DNA from: Monodelphis domestica
Lineage: Eukaryota > Chordata > Mammalia > Didelphimorphia > Didelphidae
NCBI RefSeq assembly: GCF_027887165.1
Contig: NC_077227.1
Coordinates: 65,668,607 to 65,732,606 of the forward strand
DNA: 64,000 nt
Direction of reading: 5' to 3'
A program made the translations under genes and the position numbers. The notes below the pieces were generated by a model. It saw only the letters and a list, made by a program, of their open reading frames with translations, did no database searches and had not been told where the DNA came from. Below, piece by piece: positions 35,298 to 46,440 of the stretch (its first letter is position 1; each line of letters starts with the position of its first letter).

Positions 35298-35759
35298 TTG
35301 CTTTTTCTTTAGTGCCAATTTTTTCCAATTTTTAAGTATACACCCCAAAGGTGAATCTCGAGGTTCTCTCTGTCTCTGTCCCATTTAGATGCAGGATGGC
35401 CAATTCCACACTGGAGGGTCAACAACTATGCATCCACAGAGGTTGCCTGACCAAGAGCACTCAGTTCAAGACTGAGGCGAGCACTCGGTGTAAAACTGAG
35501 GCGGGACTCCCCACAAACCAGAACATCTTCTAGTATCAGAAGGGGAAGCCAACAGATAGACCCCAAACTCCAGGGCCAGACTGATCTGGGGCCGATGAGA
35601 GAGAGAACACGAAAGACTTCCCACAAAGATATCACCCAAAAGATGGGGGTTTCAGGAGTCAAAGAAAAGGCTCCTTCCTACCTGAGAAGCTGTGTCCTCA
35701 TGGATGATCCAGAGTACAGAAGTAGCTTTCAGGAGAACTAAAAACATTGGACATTAAAA
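35298..35759 (-). other. ERV leader region next to the 5' LTR
   Basis: About 460 bp of ERV interior between the L1 and the 5' LTR. No primer-binding site of the usual TGG start is obvious at 35759. No coding region recognised. Confidence 0.5.
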
Positions 35760-36305
35760 TGTTATTGGCTCGAAGGATACCCTTGGGGTTCAGGGAGGAT
35801 ACCTTTTGCAAGCACTTGAGACTCCAAAACTTAGCTTAAAAATAAAAAAAGATTTATTAATTTAGAAATTAATGTTGAGAATGGCCAGGAGGATAGCAAG
35901 GTAGAACAGCAAGATGGGAAGCAGTTCCTTGGGAGGACAGCATGAAAGGAAAGGCTTTTCCTACATGGGGACAGCATGGATGGAGAGGCTGTTCCCCAGA
36001 GGACATCAGTTCTGGGGTTTATATACTCTTTAGATGCTGTGTCCTGGTGTGGACTTGACTTGGAGAGTGTTAAGTCCCTCAGGCATTTGGTGGGGTGGGG
36101 TGGTCATCTGACTGGGGTCTGCCTGGAGGCATAAAGATTCATTTCTTTGTCCACCTTAAATCTAGAGGACAAAACAGGGTAAACATCTCAGGAGCCTAGG
36201 TGGGGTCATTGGGTGTTTCTAGGTTAAGAGTCACAAGGATGCAAGGGCAAGGGAGTTTCCCTGTTAATAGTTCACCTGGGTTTCTGGGGTACAGTGCCCA
36301 TGTCA
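35760..36305 (-). repeat. 5' LTR of the ERV
   Basis: A 546-bp LTR paired with 24975-25521. Minus-strand TATATAAA at 36018-36025 and AATAAA at 35853-35858. Upstream of it on the minus strand is the GATGC duplication. Confidence 0.85.
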
Positions 36306-36310
36306 GATGC
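36306..36310. repeat. GATGC target-site duplication of the ERV, right
   Basis: Identical to 24970-24974. Confidence 0.8.
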
Positions 36311-37962
36311 CACTATTAGGAGATTTATGGTAATATGGCAGTAACACCAGGAAGCAAGCTAGAGGAAAGTTTGGATCTTGCACCCACACACACACACACC
36401 ACTTCCTGTTCCCCTTTTCAACTTAAATTTGAGTGTTCTTCTCAGTAAGGTTAAGGTTGGAGATTTCTTTTAATCTTTTTCTTTTAATTTCTTTTAATCA
36501 CCCTCAAATCTTTAACTAAGAGATCTTTTATTCTTTTAAATAGAGGAGGTAAGGAGAGGGAGAGAAGAAAATAGGTTTCCCTAACTTCCTATATATTCCT
36601 GTTGATTGGAGATTTCACAGTGTTCAATTCAGGAAATAAAGTTATTTTTCTCTAAGGAGAGATGTTGACAGCAAAGCTGACCGAGTTTACTCTGAGCTAA
36701 ACTCCAAAGTCTTCTCAGCACTTGGTCAAATAAATAATCAAATTACCAAGAGAGTGAGTCTGGCTTCTACCTTCCTCCCAATAGTCAGAGAAGAAGTGAT
36801 GTTCAAAACAGCTCAAGCTGCCCAACTGATTCCTTCAAATTTCCATGGAACTGTGACTCCATCTCAGTTGATTGGCAGTTCCCAAAGTTCTAAGTCTCTT
36901 GCTTTTCTGCAGATCTATTTTGTTACTTCTCAGAATTCTTATTAACAATATTGTTTAAACCATCCTTGAATAAGAATCCAATCAATAATATCCCCAAACA
37001 TGTAATCATCAGCCCTCAGGTTGGAGACATAAGAGTGATGACACTCATCAAAGGTTATTCTATTCCACCTTTAAATAACTTCAGTTGTTAAGCATTCCCC
37101 CCTTTACTTTGTAGAATCTACTTTTAGGCAACTTTCACCCATTTCTCTGAATTTTATCATGTGAGACCAAACAAAAACTCACTTTGTACCTATACATAAG
37201 CAGATTCACTTTGTATACCAGTGGTATTTATTTCATTGAAATTAGATGAAAGGTGTTTGGTTACTAATGATTATACCATAATGAAAGATTGGAGAGCTAA
37301 CCTAGAAGCCAGAAAGAGCTGGATTGAAATCCTGCACAACCTCTGAGTCCCCCAGGATACTCTCAGACTATTCATTGACAAAAAGGTGCTATCTGCTTTA
37401 GCAAAGGGAATGTCCTCATGTAGGAGTTTTCTACACTAAGAAAATCACAGGTCCTGTTCCTTAACCAATCCTTTCAATAATTAAAAAGGTTGATAATTAT
37501 ATCTTCACTTGTTCATCCTATTGGTGGGTACATTTGTGATTTAGGGTAAGTCTTTGGTTAGGAATTCATTTCTTATTTGCATTTTCCTAATAAAGTTTAT
37601 TCAAGCACCCCTTCCTTATTTATACCTTTCCTCATCCTTCTCAACTGTCCTTCCTGGCCAACTGCCCTCATAATTAGCTACTTTTTGTTTATTCTCTTTA
37701 TATTTATTTTGTAGATACATATTACTGTATATGTTTTGTTCACCACTTGAATGTAATCATCTTGAAAGTAGGAGAAATATGTTCAATTCTTATCAACCAA
37801 CTTTTTGAGATGATATCTTTGTGGCAATTACCAGGGACTAATTGTAACACTGGGGAAAAGAGCTGATATTCGTAGTTATCATGTATCTATAGAGTTAAGA
37901 TGAAGCAAAATCTATTGAGTGATAGTATTTACTGAATCCCGAATCGAGAACCATAACTTGAT
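36311..37962. other. long unassigned interval
   Basis: About 1.65 kb with a short (CA)n at 36384-36400. A SINE-head-like stretch lies near 37285-37370 (AGAGCTAACCTAGAAGCCAG). No gene recognised. Confidence 0.4.
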
Positions 37963-37978
37963 TAAAGATATCCCTCTT
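37963..37978. repeat. target-site duplication of L1 copy 3, 5' side
   Basis: TAAAGATATCCCTCTT, 16 bp, identical to 38691-38706. Confidence 0.92.
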
Positions 37979-38690
37979 CAATTTGGAACTATGCCCAAAG
38001 AGCAACAAAAGAATATCTACCCTTTGACCCAGCCATAGCACTGCTGGGTCTGTACCCCAAAGAGATAATGGACACAAAGACTTGTACAAAAATATTCATA
38101 GCTGCGCTCTTTGTGGTGGCCCAAAACTGGAAAACGAGGGGATGCCCATCAATTGGGGAATGGCTGAACAAACTGTGGTATATGTTGGTGATGGAATACT
38201 ATTGTGCTAAAAGGAATAATAAAGTGGAGAAGTTCCATGGAGACTGGAACAACCTCCAGGAAGTGATGCAGAGCGAGAGGAGCAGAACCAGGAGAACATT
38301 GTACACAGAGACTAATACACTGTGGTATAATCGAACGTAATGGACTTCTCCATTAGTGGCGGTGTAATGTCCCTGAACAACTTGCAGGGATCCAGGAGAA
38401 AAAAACACCATTCATAAGGAAAGGATAAACTATGGGAGTGGAAACGCCGAGAAAAAGCAACTGCCTGAATACAGAGGTTGAGGGGACATGACAGAGGATG
38501 GACTCTAAATGAACACTCTAATGCAAATACTATCAACAAAGCAATGGGTTCAAATCAAGAAAACATCTAATGCCCAGTGGACTTACGCGTTGGCTATGGG
38601 GGGTGGGGGGGGGAGGAAAAGAAAATTATCTATGTCTTTAACGAATAATGCTTGGAAATGATCAAATAAAATATATTTAAAAAAAATAAA
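37979..38690 (+). mobile_element. L1 copy 3, 5' truncated, young
   Basis: Matches L1 copy 1 from about 34580 to its end: the last 120 codons of ORF2 (stop TAA at 38338-38340), the 3' UTR with its G-rich tract at 38598-38616, AATAAA and an A-rich tail. Very few differences from copy 1 and perfect 16-bp target duplications indicate a recent insertion. The severe 5' truncation is the usual outcome of incomplete reverse transcription. It cannot move by itself. Confidence 0.95.
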
Positions 38691-38706
38691 TAAAGATATC
38701 CCTCTT
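38691..38706. repeat. target-site duplication of L1 copy 3, 3' side
   Basis: TAAAGATATCCCTCTT, partner of 37963-37978. Confidence 0.92.
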
Positions 38707-39465
38707 ACAATTTGCTTCTGTTTATTTAGGGATTGCTCTTGGTCACTGAGTAGAAGCTCAGAATCTAATTGGGGGAGAAAGGCTACTTAGGTAAAAAAAG
38801 TTAGCCTATACTACAAGGCAATATATTAGAAGACTGACCATATGAGTTTATTCAGTAGGATTTAATAAATATTTGTTGAATTACTCACTGAATGGAATGA
38901 AATAAACAAAGTTTAGGGCCAGAAAGGAAAAGACAATTTGCAGAAGAGAAAAAGGAGCAATAATATAGCTGAGTTCCATTTTTATGAGCTATCTGAATAT
39001 TTCATAGTACTGCCACTCTCAATGTATACAGTACACTTACACCTCTTTCATAGGACTTAGATAAATTTAGGCAAGGTTTCAGGAGAATATCAAGTGATCT
39101 TTGATAACTTTCCAGTACTCAACAAGTCAGGAATTTATAAAATTAATCAAGAATCTATGATTTTGTCAGTGTGGATACTTTGCTTCTCCAGAACAAATTA
39201 TAATTCCTCTCAGTCTAATTGGGTAGTTTTTGAAGGTTACTATTGTCAAAAAAAATCATTACACTATAGTCAGTTGGATGATGAGTGTCCCCCCAATTCC
39301 CAAACTTAGCTAGGCTATTTCTCAAATGGCAGACATACCATCTTTCACTTGGGCCAAACTTGAAAGATTTCCTATGTTGCTATAAATGGACAAAGATTAT
39401 AATTGCTGCTCTGTCTTTCAAATATTCAGGATCTCCTTGAAACCACACTGAGGTATTGAGGTATT
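38707..39465. other. unassigned interval
   Basis: No gene. A MIR-tail-like AATAAATATTTGTTGAATTA occurs near 38863. Confidence 0.4.
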
Positions 39466-39469
39466 GTGA

Positions 39470-39850
39470 AAAGAATAGACCCTAAATCAAAATACCAACA
39501 ACTTAAATGAAATGGATAAAAATGTACCAAAAATAAAACACTCAGATTAACAGTATAAAAATAGATAATTTAAATAAACCACATTCAGTAAAAGCAATTG
39601 AATAGGCCATGTATAAATTTAAAAAGGGAAGGAAATAACCCAGGAAAAAATGGATCTACTAATAAATTTTTTGTAAATTTACAAAAAATAAAACACTCAG
39701 ATTAACAATATAAAACTGTTTCAATATTATACAAACTGTTTCCAAAAAAGGAAAGAAAGCATTCTATTAAATTTCTTCTATGATAAAAATATCTCTTTGA
39801 TACCTTAAACTAGGGCAAATCAAAAGAGAAAAAAACTATAAACTTAATAA
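39470..39850 (+). mobile_element. old L1 ORF2 fragment (reverse transcriptase start)
   Basis: Phrases ACCAAAAATAAAACACTCAG, AAAGCATTCTATTAAATTTC, TTCTATGATAAAAATATCTC and GAGAAAAAAACTATAAACTT correspond to the L1 reverse transcriptase segment ending in PNSFYDxNxxLIPK...KENYRPI at 32640-32735 of copy 1. A short stretch (TAAAACACTCAGATTAACA) is repeated near 39534 and 39688. Heavily decayed. Confidence 0.6.
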
Positions 39851-41700
39851 AAATTGATGAAATAATTCATTTGACCTCTGAAGGCAGAATAAAGAAATGG
39901 AGAGAAGTTGCAAAGAAGGTAATTTAGGTTCAATGTTAGGAAGAAACTTCCTAATAATTATACTTGTTTCTAGGTAAAATGGACTGCCTTGAGAAACTGT
40001 GGATTTCCCTTCCTTCAAGACAAGGTAGGAAGATCAATTTTTAGGTTTGTTATAATGAATAGATTTGACTATTTATCCATAGAGATTCCTTCATCCTCTT
40101 AACTTCTGTGAAATATTCGTTCAGTTCTACAAAATAAACGTAATATATACCATACTTTATGCACCTTACAGAAATATTGTGAGTATCAGATAAAATCACT
40201 GTGGAAACTTTAAAATGGCATACAAATACAAGATTCTATTTCCAGTTCTTTGCCAACACAAAGAGAATTGCTATAAATATTTTAGAGTTAATAGGTTCTT
40301 TCCCGTTTTTTCCTCATCACCTTAAGAAATAAACCTAAAAATGATATTGCTACATCAAAAAGTATACATGGTTTTGTAATTCTTTGGGCATAATTCCAGA
40401 TGACAATGAGTAGATTTTGAAAGGGAAGACAGAGGGAGAGTTGAAAAGTTAAATTGTTGTAGCATAATAAAAAGGATTTCAGAATGTTTAGCTATGCTCA
40501 GTTTTAGTGTTGTTTAGCAATGCTTAGTTTTAGTTAACATGACATTATTTTAAATTAAATTTATTATTGTCATTATTTTCAAAGATGATATCAGAAAGTT
40601 ATCTTATAAGGGATATTAACTGGTTTTATTTAGAGGTAGCATGGTGCAGAGAAGAGAATGCTAGACTTGGAGTTAGAACGACTTAGGAAGAAGTCAGTTG
40701 CTAACTTTACTATATTTCATATTTATTTTCCATTACCATCTACCAATTATTAAAAAGTATTTGTTGTAAACTTTCTTTTTTCTGATAACCTGTAATTTTT
40801 TTGATCATAAAGGATTGTACTTTTAATTTTTACCAAATTATTTTTAAGAGTATTGGTATTCTTTACTTGGAAGATTTTTTGAAGTTAGAGAATTTCTGTA
40901 CCCCTGTTTTATTATATGAGTGGATATAGGAATACAAATGATATACTCTCACAGTTTTTAGAAACCAAGAAAAGAAAATACATTTGTAAGAGGACAAAGA
41001 CGTTGATAGCATTAAATTACTGAGCAGTAAGAAAGAGTAAGACCTGAGAAAAGAAAAGAGAATCTGACAATTAAGAAAATAATAGTAATTTTGAAGTGAG
41101 AAGTTTCAGTTGAGTAATGTATCAAGGAAAAGAAGGAAATTTAGAAACTGAGAGACATGCTATTATTAGAAACAGGAAAGCACAGAAAAGGGACAGGTTT
41201 AATGGGCAACATAAGCTCATAAGATCCCATGAAACAGACTGGAGTTTATCCAAAAGCAGAAGGATCTCAAGGTCAGGGATTGGGTATGCTAGGATGGTGT
41301 TGGTGGTATTGTGTCAATGGGATCTAGGAAGCTGCTTTAGAAATTGAAGTCAGAATCTTTGTGAGAAGCTCATGTTGGGCCCAGAAGGGGAGAGATTTGG
41401 AGCTTTCTTAGCCAATGGAAGTCAACTGTGGGAGGAATTGGAATGAGGAAAGTCTAGAACAATAATAAATGGAGATGGTGTATTTGTCCTGGAAACAATC
41501 TCTTACATTACCTATCTGAAACAGGAGTGCAATTCATTGTCCTATCTTCTACTAGTTACCCCTGGGAATCATATCTTTCCTTGGGGGTAGTACATGCAAA
41601 TATACTAAGGCTACATGTGTCATCTTGCATTCTTTGGAAAACAAAACAAAACTATACTGAGATTGATTTGAATTATTGATATTTTAGTGCTCCCCTTATA
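39851..41700. other. long unassigned interval
   Basis: About 1.85 kb without a named element, except a SINE-head-like piece at 40630-40700 (GTAGCATGGTGCAGAGAAGA, GACTTGGAGTTAGAACGAC). No gene recognised. Confidence 0.4.
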
Positions 41701-41704
41701 TTTC

Positions 41705-41890
41705 TTTTTTTTAACTCTGAACTCTTTTAGAATTGATTCTGGGGGTGTTGATTCCAAGCCATAAAAGCAGTAGGGGCTAGGCAATGGGGGTTAAGTGACT
41801 CACACAACTAAGAGGTGTCTGAGGTCAGGTTTGAACTTAGGACCTCCCATCTCTATACCTTGCTCCACAGAGCTACCTCGCTGCCCTTTC
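41705..41890 (-). mobile_element. MIR/MAR-like SINE, well preserved
   Basis: On the plus strand: TTAGAATTGATTCTGGGGGT, GGGCTAGGCAATGGGGGTTA, AGTGACTCACACAACTAAGA, GGTGTCTGAGGTCAGGTTTG, AACTTAGGACCTCCCATCTC, ending in the head GAGCTACCTCGCTGCCC. It is the same family as the SINE at 2300-2488. Confidence 0.85.
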
Positions 41891-42790
41891 CCTTATATTT
41901 CTATATCAAAATAGAGCATTGGAAAGCATCAAGAGAATTCATCTCACCATTAATGTTTCAGATTGACAATGTTAGCCAAATTCTTAACAATTTATATTAG
42001 TTTTTTATATAAAATTTTTGAGTGTGATTTTTAAAAATTCATATTAATTATTTCACAGTAAATGAACACACCCTCATGCAAATTGTTTCCATTTTAAAAA
42101 AGTTAAAGGAACCTCTACCAGTTGCAATTGGAAATACATGTAACTTACAACTCTTAGGATCAGAGCAATTAGATCTAGGAGAGCACTTAGAAATCATCCA
42201 AAGCAAATCTCTCATTTTATAAATGAAGAAACCGAATCTGTGAGACTTCCCAAGTGTTATAAATAGAGTTACTAGCAGAGATGGAATTCTAACTATACAC
42301 CTGATTCCAGCATTCTACCCAAGATGCTTCAGTGTATTAATTTTTTTTAAACAAAAGAAAGAATATGGGTTTTTATCTCTAATCTGGAACCAGGACCAGT
42401 CATTGCATCATGCCTATATTTATTACTTTTTGGTTTGACCTTCAATCATATTCTTGTTGTTATTAGGTTTACCCTGAGACTTTAGTTCTGTTTACACAGA
42501 GAGGTTATTTACCTAGAGCTTTATGGCTTGCAAAACATTATGCATATATTAATGCATTTGAGTCTCAAAGTAGGTTTTGCATCTGTCCTTTGCCCGTTTA
42601 TACAGTGGAATACAACTTACTAAGTACAAAGTAAAACAATTTAATTTATTGACATATAAACACAATAAACATCACTACTTTTTATATATTTTAAGATTTA
42701 ATATATTTTGATTTCATTAAGTATTTCAAAATTGCTTATAAAATTTTAAACAATTATCTATGGATGTGTGAATTTAGGACCAAATGAGAG
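41891..42790. other. mostly unassigned, one worn SINE
   Basis: A minus-strand MIR-like element lies at about 42155-42330 (GGAGAGCACTTAGAAATCAT, CTCATTTTATAAATGAAGAA, CTGATTCCAGCATTCTACCC). The rest is AT-rich and unassigned. Confidence 0.5.
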
Positions 42791-42794
42791 ATAG

Positions 42795-43655
42795 AGAACA
42801 TTATAGGATATCAAATGGATAGTTTTGATTATATTATATTAACTTAAAAAATTATACAAATTAAACCAATGCAAACAAGATTAGAAGAAAAGCAAGAAGC
42901 TGGGAAAATGTTTTTCTATAGCAACTGTATCTAAAAAGGTACCATTTCTTGACCAAGGACACATGTAAAATCCAGTGGAATTGTGCGTCGGATATGGGAG
43001 GGGGTTAGGGGAGGGAAAGGAAAGAATATGATTTTTGTAATCCTAGAAAAATGCTTTAAATTATTCAATTAAATAAAATTATATAACTGAATAAAATTAA
43101 AATTAAAAATAAAAAGGCACCATTACAAAAATATGTAGGAAACTATGTAAAATTTATAAAAATATGTCATTTTCAATTGCTAAATGGTCAAAGGATATGA
43201 AGATAGTTTTCAGATGAAGAAATCAAAGTCTTCTATAATCATATGAAAAAATGCTAGAGATAACTTTTGATTTGATAAATCCAAAATAAAACATTCTGAG
43301 GTATAATTTCATATCTAAATATGGCATAAAAGGGAAAATGATAATTTTTGGAGGGGATGAGGCAAATTTGGTACACTAATGCACAGTTAGTACAGTACTA
43401 ATCAGACCGAGCCATTCTGGAAAGCAATTTAAAACTCTGTATACCTTTTGAACCAGCAACACCACTATGAGGTCTATATTCCAATGAGATTAAAAAGGGG
43501 AAAATAACTTATTTGTACAAAAGATTTATTGCAACTCTTTTTGTAGCAGCAAAGAAGTAGAAGCTGAGGGATTGCCCATCATTTGGGAAATGGCTGCACA
43601 ATGGTATGTAATTGTGATATTATACTATTATGCTATAAGAAATTATGAACATCTG
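42795..43655 (+). mobile_element. old L1 ORF2 3' part, split by a nested L1
   Basis: 42800-42946 corresponds to copy 1 at about 34140-34235 (AAACCAATGCAAACAAGATT). 43125-43655 continues to the C-terminal region (TGCTAAATGGTCAAAGGATA, CAGATGAAGAAATCAAAG, CCATTCTGGAAAGCAATTTA, GCCCATCATTTGGGAAATGG). Strongly diverged. The two parts are consecutive in L1 and are separated only by the insertion at 42947-43110. Confidence 0.8.
42947..43110 (+). mobile_element. L1 3' UTR fragment nested in the older L1
   Basis: TTGACCAAGGACACATGTAA, AATCCAGTGGAATTGTGCGT, a G-rich tract, AAGAATATGATTTTTGTAAT, and an AATAAAATTA-type tail. Flanked by AAAAAGGTACCATT (42933-42946) and AAAAAGGCACCATT (43111-43124), a 14-bp target duplication with one mismatch. 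Confidence 0.85.
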
Positions 43656-43664
43656 TGCACAAAG

Positions 43665-43885
43665 GTATATTCCCTTCTATTCCCATTCATTTTCCTCCAG
43701 AAGTCTATCATATTTAACTTTCCTAAAATCCTATTTATCTCCTCAGCTTTCTTTTTATTTTGGTTTGATTTATCTGGTTCTGAGAGGAGAAAGTTATGGA
43801 CACTCTGATAGTGTTGTTTTACTGTATATTTCCTCTTGTAATATTTAATTTGTTTTTTCCTTTAAGAATTTGGATACTGTTTTTT
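43665..43885 (-). mobile_element. old L1 ORF2 endonuclease fragment
   Basis: Reverse complement of the L1 segment around 31500-31720 of copy 1. The phrases GATAAATCAAACCAAAATAA, CTATCAGAGTGTCC, AGTAAAACAACACTATCAG and CAAATTCTTAAAGGAAAAA are in L1 order on the minus strand. Diverged. Confidence 0.65.
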
Positions 43886-44740
43886 TACTTTTCTAATAAT
43901 TCTTGTTGGGCTTATGTCCAATTTTTGTGTGTGGGTTTGTTTGTTTTTATTTTTATTTTTTTGAAGCTTTGCCTGTAGCTGTTTTTACTTCATTGTCTTT
44001 GGAGTTTGTGTCTTGATGATCCCTGTTACCATAGGAGGCTTTGATGGTTCTTATTTTTGCTTTGCCTATTTTTCACTTTGTTTCTTGATTTAGAACTTCA
44101 TATTAAAATTGGGCTCTGTTTCAAGTATGTGTGAGGAGGGACACTGTCTCATGCTTCGGTGGTTTTTTTTTTGTTTGTTTGTTTTTGTACTATATTTCAG
44201 AACTAATTCTGGGAGTCTTGAAGTTTTTGGTACTTCCAGGGTGGTATGATCTGGGAATAGGTATGGTCACTACTCTCTCTTTCTTCACTCTGGTACTAAC
44301 CCAGGAAGGACCCAATCCCAAGGGATTGTAATGTATTCTGCTCCTCAGGGTCCATGATTTCTTTGGAAAGAAGTGAGACTATTTCTCAGGGTTGTTGATC
44401 CCTTGTCATCAAAAGTGATATTATCTCTACCTCTTGACAAAAAACAACCCTCTTCCACCTTGAACTATGACCCAGAAGCTGGTACAGGCAATGGAGATGC
44501 CAGAGTCTGGTCCTACATCCTGTGCTAGCACAAGGGACTACTGTAATTTCTTTCAAGCAATAGCTAGTTCCCATTTCCTTCTCTACTTTGAGAACTCCCA
44601 AAGTTTCTGCTGCTTACCCATGTGGTCTTTAGGTCAGCCTCTCTCCAAATATCACAGGTATTTCTGCCCTTCTAAGTTGTCTGGGGTTGGAATAATATCT
44701 CACTCTTAGCTGGCTCTGCTACTCCAGAATTTAATTTGAG
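43886..44740 (-). other. T-rich interval, possibly the 5' part of an old L1
   Basis: Lies 5' of the endonuclease fragment on the minus strand and has the T-rich, then C/T-rich texture of a reversed L1 ORF1 and 5' UTR, as at 1-1276. I could not align it firmly. Open frames here have no recognisable motif. Confidence 0.35.
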
Positions 44741-44744
44741 ATGT

Positions 44745-45745
44745 TATTTTAAAGTTGCTTGCAGGGGAATGTAGAGAAAGCTCAGCTGAGTGCATTCTCC
44801 AGTATCTTGATTCTGTCGACAGAAGCCCAACTTTTTACATTTAAAAAAATACTTTGTAATATGTAGTATGTCCCCCTTTCCTGTAGTCATTCGTTTTACA
44901 TGATTTGTCATTGAGTTCCAATGACTTTTGATCTTTATTCTTTGATTTTTCATCCCCAAACTAAAATTTTTTACACATTTAGTATGAAATTTACCTTTGA
45001 TGAATTCGTTCATTTTTCCAAGTCTAGCCTTAATGCTATTTCACAGATTTTCAGTGGGATTTAAATCAGGCAAGTTTCCAGACCACTGAAGCATGTTTAT
45101 CTCCATATCTTGGATAATTTCTTAACCTATGGGTGGCATATGGAAGGATACAAAACTGGTTCCAGCATTCCATCTTCATTTTGAAACTTCTGAACTTCTA
45201 GAACAATTTTATTTTTTAGTATACCAATAAATCTACTGGATTTGTAATTCCCTCCATGATAAGAAGGCTTTCATGCCCAAAAAGTAAGTAAAAGAAGTAT
45301 TATTTTTAGATATTTTTCTGAAGTAGGCATTTTACAGTTTGATAAAGATAACCATATTTTAGAGTCTCATCTAGACGACTTCTGATCATGATTTTAGTAT
45401 ACTTTTCAATGATGAAAAAGTGAGTGTCACTAGAAAAATTATATTTATGCAATCATCAGTCCTACAGTCTTTGTATTGTTTTGTCTATGAGAAGCATTTT
45501 TGAATATCAATATTTAGCAGTTATTTTTAATGATTTTCTCAATTTTTTCCAACATCATGAAGCCTGTACTACATTATACACAAATCAGTAATAATATTTT
45601 CTCTGGACTAGTTTCCTCATAAAGTTTTTGGCTATTTACTCCAAATTAGTTATCAAGTTTTGCCACTTGTTTGTCAGATCTTTAAAAACATTTCAACTGT
45701 ATTTTCCTTTGTGCTTTAATATAGATAAGCTTATTTTACTGTGTT
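44745..45745 (-). pseudogene. Tc1-like transposase relic
   Basis: Minus-strand translation near 45030-45100 reads LQWSGNLPDLNPTENL, the signature around the last acidic catalytic position of Tc1-type transposases (W-P-x-x-S-P-D-L-N-P-I-E-N-L-W). The C-terminal end follows as KARLGKMNEF... WNSMTNHVKRM and TGKGD, matching the usual SMPxRVxAVxxAKG ending. Further upstream, near 45250, HESLLIMEGI and FIGILKN-like stretches fit the GxLxFIDGTMNxxxYxxIL segment. Many stops and frame changes. I could not place the terminal inverted repeats. Old and inactive. Confidence 0.75.
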
Positions 45746-45769
45746 TTTTGAGTAAAGATGTTTTATTAT

Positions 45770-46440
45770 TTTTTTTTGATTGGGGAAAAATTTAATTAAT
45801 TAATTTAGAATATCTTTGCACAGTTACATGATTCATCTTCTTTCCCTCCACTCTTCTCATCCTCCTTCCGTAGCCAAGGAGCAATTCCACTGGGTTTTAC
45901 ATGTACTACTGATCAAGACCTATTTCCATATTATTAATATTTACATTAAGGTGATCATTTAGAGTCTACATACCCAATCATATCCCCATCAACCAATGTG
46001 AACAAGCAGTTGTTCTTCTTCTTTGTTTCTACTCCCACAGTTCTTTCTCTGGATGTGAATAGTGTTCTTTCTCACAAATTTCTCTGGATTGTTCTGGATT
46101 ATTGCTTTGTTGTTAGTAGAGAAGTCCATTACATTCAATTGTGCTATAATGTATCAGTCTCTGTGTACAATGTTCTCCTGGTTCCGCTCCTTTTACTCTG
46201 CATCAGTTCCTGGAGGTCTTTCCAGTTCACATGGAATTTCTCCAGTTTGTTATTCCTTTGAGCACAATATTATTCCATTACCAACAGATACCACAATTTG
46301 TTCAGCCATTCCCTAATCGAAGGACATCACTTCATTTTCCAATTTTTTTCTACCACAAAGATCTCAGGTATGAATATTTTTGAATGTGTCTTTTTTCTTA
46401 TTATCTCTTTGGGGTATAAACCCAGCAGTATTCCACATAA
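45770..46440 (-). mobile_element. old L1, ORF2 C-terminus and 3' UTR
   Basis: Reverse complement of the L1 end. CCATTCCCTAATCGAAGGAC and CAGCATTCCACATAATTT-like text near 46300-46435 equals ORF2 C-terminal sequence. TGGTTCCGCTCCTTTTACTC and GGAGGTCTTTCCAGTTCACA correspond to copy 1 at 34840-34900. The 3' UTR ends in the T-rich 45765-45780. A short open frame on the plus strand is antisense to L1. Confidence 0.8.

Larger units (their letters stand above)
24975..36305 (-). mobile_element. endogenous retrovirus fossil, class I/gamma-like, interrupted by L1
   Basis: Two direct repeats of about 546 bp (24975-25521 and 35760-36305), each starting TG and ending CA, are flanked by GATGC on both outer sides. 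Orientation is minus: a TATATAAA box and a later AATAAA lie in that order on the minus strand of each LTR, and a purine-rich tract at 25522-25536 directly precedes the LTR at 24975-25521. With the L1 (28952-35284) removed, the interior is only about 3.9 kb, so the element is incomplete and broken. The two LTRs differ at roughly 5 percent of positions by my hand count, which suggests an insertion of some millions to a few tens of millions of years ago. I could not identify a primer-binding site or clear gag or pol. Confidence 0.85.
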
